From Clostridia bacterium (GTDB taxonomy: Bacteria; Bacillota; Clostridia; Oscillospirales; Ruminococcaceae), in the NCBI GenBank assembly GCA_009177225.1, contig WFLZ01000187.1, forward strand, positions 325-5,346: a stretch of 5,022 nucleotides of DNA, in the 5' to 3' direction. The notes below the pieces were generated by a model that was given only the letters and a program-made list of their open reading frames with translations, was not told the DNA's origin and did no database searches. The translations under genes and the position numbers were made by a program. Below, piece by piece: positions 4,802-5,022 of this stretch. Every line of letters begins with the position of its first letter. The stretch's first letter is position 1.

Positions 4802-5022
4802 AAGCCTGTTGACAAACAAACTGAATAATGGACAATAGCGGACGGTGTTTTTATCGCTGTCTGTGCTGACGGTGAGACTGCCGTTGAGAGCGCCCTTGCC
4901 GATTTGGAGAAATGGGGATATGTCAAAAAGACTATCCAGATGCCTGATGAGTCTCCGACAGGCAGGATACGCTGTATCTATGATTTTTATGAGTATTCTG
5001 CAAAAGACAACTCTATTCCGCA
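4800..5022 (+). pseudogene. Remnant of a helix-turn-helix (plasmid/integrative-element type) gene, cut by window edge
   Basis: From 4829 a frame stays open to the window edge (64 codons) with no usual start codon near its beginning. It reads WTIADGVFIAVCADGETAVE, then SALADLEKWGYVKKTIQMPD, then ESPTGRIRCIYDFYEY. This matches the winged-helix domain seen in many helix-turn-helix proteins of mobile elements (consensus-like W-x-I-x-G, DGExAVxxAL-x-x-LE-x-x-GY, YDFYE). A TAA (4826-4828) lies directly upstream. In another frame just before it (4806-4823), CTG TTG ACA AAC AAA CTG gives LLTNKL, which resembles the GLLT-x-ML segment that normally precedes this domain. I infer a frameshift and loss of the 5' end. 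It could still be expressed from an unusual start. The base composition is richer in G and C than the sequence just upstream. Confidence 0.55.

Noticed and set aside
4615..4926. 103-codon minus-strand frame
   Set aside because: It spans the repeat cluster and runs antisense to the helix-turn-helix remnant, which has clear domain resemblance on the plus strand.

Overview
The window is AT-rich with dense polyadenine and polythymine tracts. Its codon use and protein families (a DUF2828 protein, two WYL-domain proteins with Firmicutes-style N-termini) point to a low-GC clostridial bacterium. A Ruminococcus-like gut or rumen organism is my best guess, but it is inferred from style and not proven.

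Layout. Positions 1-1260 (minus strand) hold the first 420 codons of a DUF2828 protein: an alpha-helical N-terminal part followed by a von Willebrand A (vWA) domain with a complete-looking MIDAS. This family resembles the Ro60/TROVE RNA-binding proteins. Its C-terminus lies beyond the left edge. Positions 1261-1800 contain no protein gene. They hold the most interesting part of the window: five consecutive structured elements (1284-1678). Each is closed by a 7-bp helix whose sequence covaries between copies. On the minus strand each 5' helix strand is followed by two variable bases and an invariant ACAGCA, then one internal hairpin, then the 3' helix strand. An extended -10 promoter on the minus strand (about 1697-1704) would start transcription about 12 nt before the first element, so the array would form the leader of the DUF2828 mRNA. 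A perfect inverted repeat (1708-1723) sits in that promoter and is a natural operator. A separate promoter (1747-1775) drives the opposite strand.

Positions 1801-4030 (plus strand) encode two different WYL-domain proteins in an overlapping, probably translationally coupled operon. It ends at a likely intrinsic terminator (4103-4135). My working model is a Ro60/Y-RNA-like ribonucleoprotein module: DUF2828 is the RNA-binding protein, the array supplies small structured RNAs, and the WYL pair is the divergent ligand-responsive regulator. The parts are read from sequence; the link between them is inference.

Positions 4031-5022 look like degenerate intergenic and mobile-element sequence. They contain two hairpins, a T6A6T6 tract, a 22-codon ORF, a strong promoter with no evident intact gene behind it, a cluster of TTGGTAGA repeats partly arranged as 11-bp tandem pairs, and the remains of a helix-turn-helix protein gene of the type found on plasmids and integrative elements, running off the right edge.
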